Source: Arcobacteraceae bacterium (GTDB taxonomy: Bacteria > Campylobacterota > Campylobacteria > Campylobacterales > Arcobacteraceae). Taken from it: a stretch of 64,000 bases of DNA. The notes beneath the pieces are model-generated. The model had not been told where the DNA came from. It was given only the letters and a program-made list of their open reading frames with translations, and made no database searches. Within the stretch, counting starts at the first letter, position 1. Each line of letters opens with the position of its first letter. The stretch lies in assembly GCA_028375605.1 (NCBI GenBank), contig JAONGR010000001.1, forward strand, positions 62,001-126,000, read 5' to 3'. Below, in pieces: positions 63,587-64,000 of this stretch. The position numbers and the translations under genes were made by a program.

Positions 63587-64000
63587 ATGTTAGAAATAGG
63601 GAATGTAGCCCCAGCTTTTTGTATCCAAAATCAAGATGAAGTAGAGATATGCTTACGAGATTTAAAAGGGAAGTGGATAGTTTTATACTTTTATCCTAGA
63701 GATAATACACCAGGGTGTACAACTCAAGCTTGTGACTTCACAGAAGCCTTACCACAATATGATGATCTTGATGCTGTAATATTAGGGGTTAGTCCAGATA
63801 CTCCTAAAAAACATCAAAATTTCATTGCTAAATATGATTTAGATATTACGCTATTAGCTGATACTGAAAAAACAACTTGTGAATCATATGGAGTATGGCA
63901 ACTTAAAAAGTTTATGGGGAAAGAAAGTATGGGAGTAGTAAGAACTACTTTTATTATCAATCCAGAAGGAAATATAGCTGCTATTTGGGATAAAGTATCA
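63587..64000 (+). CDS. bcp: Thioredoxin-dependent peroxiredoxin (Bcp type), 3' end outside window
   Basis: 138 codons are visible from ATG 63587 (AAGGAAATATAT before it) to the window end, with no stop yet. Peroxidatic Cys44 and resolving Cys49 are in TPGCTTQACDF, followed by ILGVSPDTPKKHQNFIAKY and the FIINPEGNIAAIWDKV end segment, so nearly the whole domain is present. It reduces organic and hydrogen peroxides with thioredoxin and so fits with trxB elsewhere in the window. Confidence 0.93.
   Translation, partial: MLEIGNVAPAFCIQNQDEVEICLRDLKGKWIVLYFYPRDNTPGCTTQACDFTEALPQYDDLDAVILGVSPDTPKKHQNFIAKYDLDITLLADTEKTTCESYGVWQLKKFMGKESMGVVRTTFIINPEGNIAAIWDKVS

Overview
The window is an AT-rich (about 30% GC by eye), densely coded bacterial chromosome segment. 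Gene content points to Campylobacterota, most likely an Arcobacter-type genome. The pointers are CheV, an atpB lying away from any other ATP synthase gene, the Csd6/Pgp2 and Csd3/Pgp3 type peptidoglycan hydrolases, MutS7 with an HNH domain, and frequent TTG starts. The species assignment is inference. I see no rRNA, tRNA, CRISPR array, transposase or integrase.

Layout. 1-8.7 kb is a mostly minus-strand housekeeping block: CheV, TcdA, an antiporter fused to a degenerate GGDEF domain, a YhcC-type radical SAM protein, PurF, DapB, LipA and a lipoyl/octanoyl transferase, with one small zinc-ribbon-like gene on plus. 9.0-15.2 kb is a plus-strand pyruvate dehydrogenase operon (aceE, aceF, lpdA). The neighbouring lipA pair on the other strand would supply its lipoyl cofactor. 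15.3-20.7 kb (minus) is mainly envelope and redox: a lipoprotein, a glycine-zipper protein, TrxB, a transglutaminase-like protein that has lost its catalytic Cys, a delta-class carbonic anhydrase homologue and a Csd6-like L,D-transpeptidase-fold protein. A Csd3/Pgp3-like M23 peptidase is divergent from the last. 21.9-28.9 kb holds MgtE, a small thioredoxin, a haem-binding protein, an HD-GYP protein convergent with a histidine kinase, a ThiE/TenI-like enzyme and AtpB. 29-36.8 kb holds LpxH-like, PrfB, PgeF, a TlpA-like thioredoxin, VF530, RlmF, two small proteins, DedA, a DTW protein and an SLC1-type symporter.

36.8-43.4 kb is a complete tripartite RND efflux operon (TetR, TolC, adaptor, RND pump). 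Two tandem 16-bp palindromes sit just upstream of tetR and are probably its operators. 43.5-47.3 kb holds a small exported protein, a SagB/ThcOx-type double nitroreductase, an ADP-ribosylglycohydrolase-like protein and an FMN reductase.

47.3-55.0 kb is the accessory region and the most interesting part. It holds RhuM, a SLATT-like membrane protein, an overlapping pair (a protein of unknown family and a GNAT-like protein), a MutS7-type protein with a C-terminal HNH nuclease domain, a HepT toxin reduced to 39 codons beside an intact MNT antitoxin gene, and an uncharacterised helical protein. A decayed 60-nt direct copy of the 3' end of the FMN reductase gene lies on the far side of the RhuM-SLATT pair, so this segment looks like an insertion.

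55.3-60.6 kb is a SUF iron-sulfur operon (sufB, sufC, sufD, sufS, sufE, a DUF59/SufT gene, a DsrE gene). Iron-sulfur supply links functionally to LipA and the radical SAM protein. The window ends with IlvA, an RDD protein, an MFS transporter and the start of a Bcp-type peroxiredoxin.
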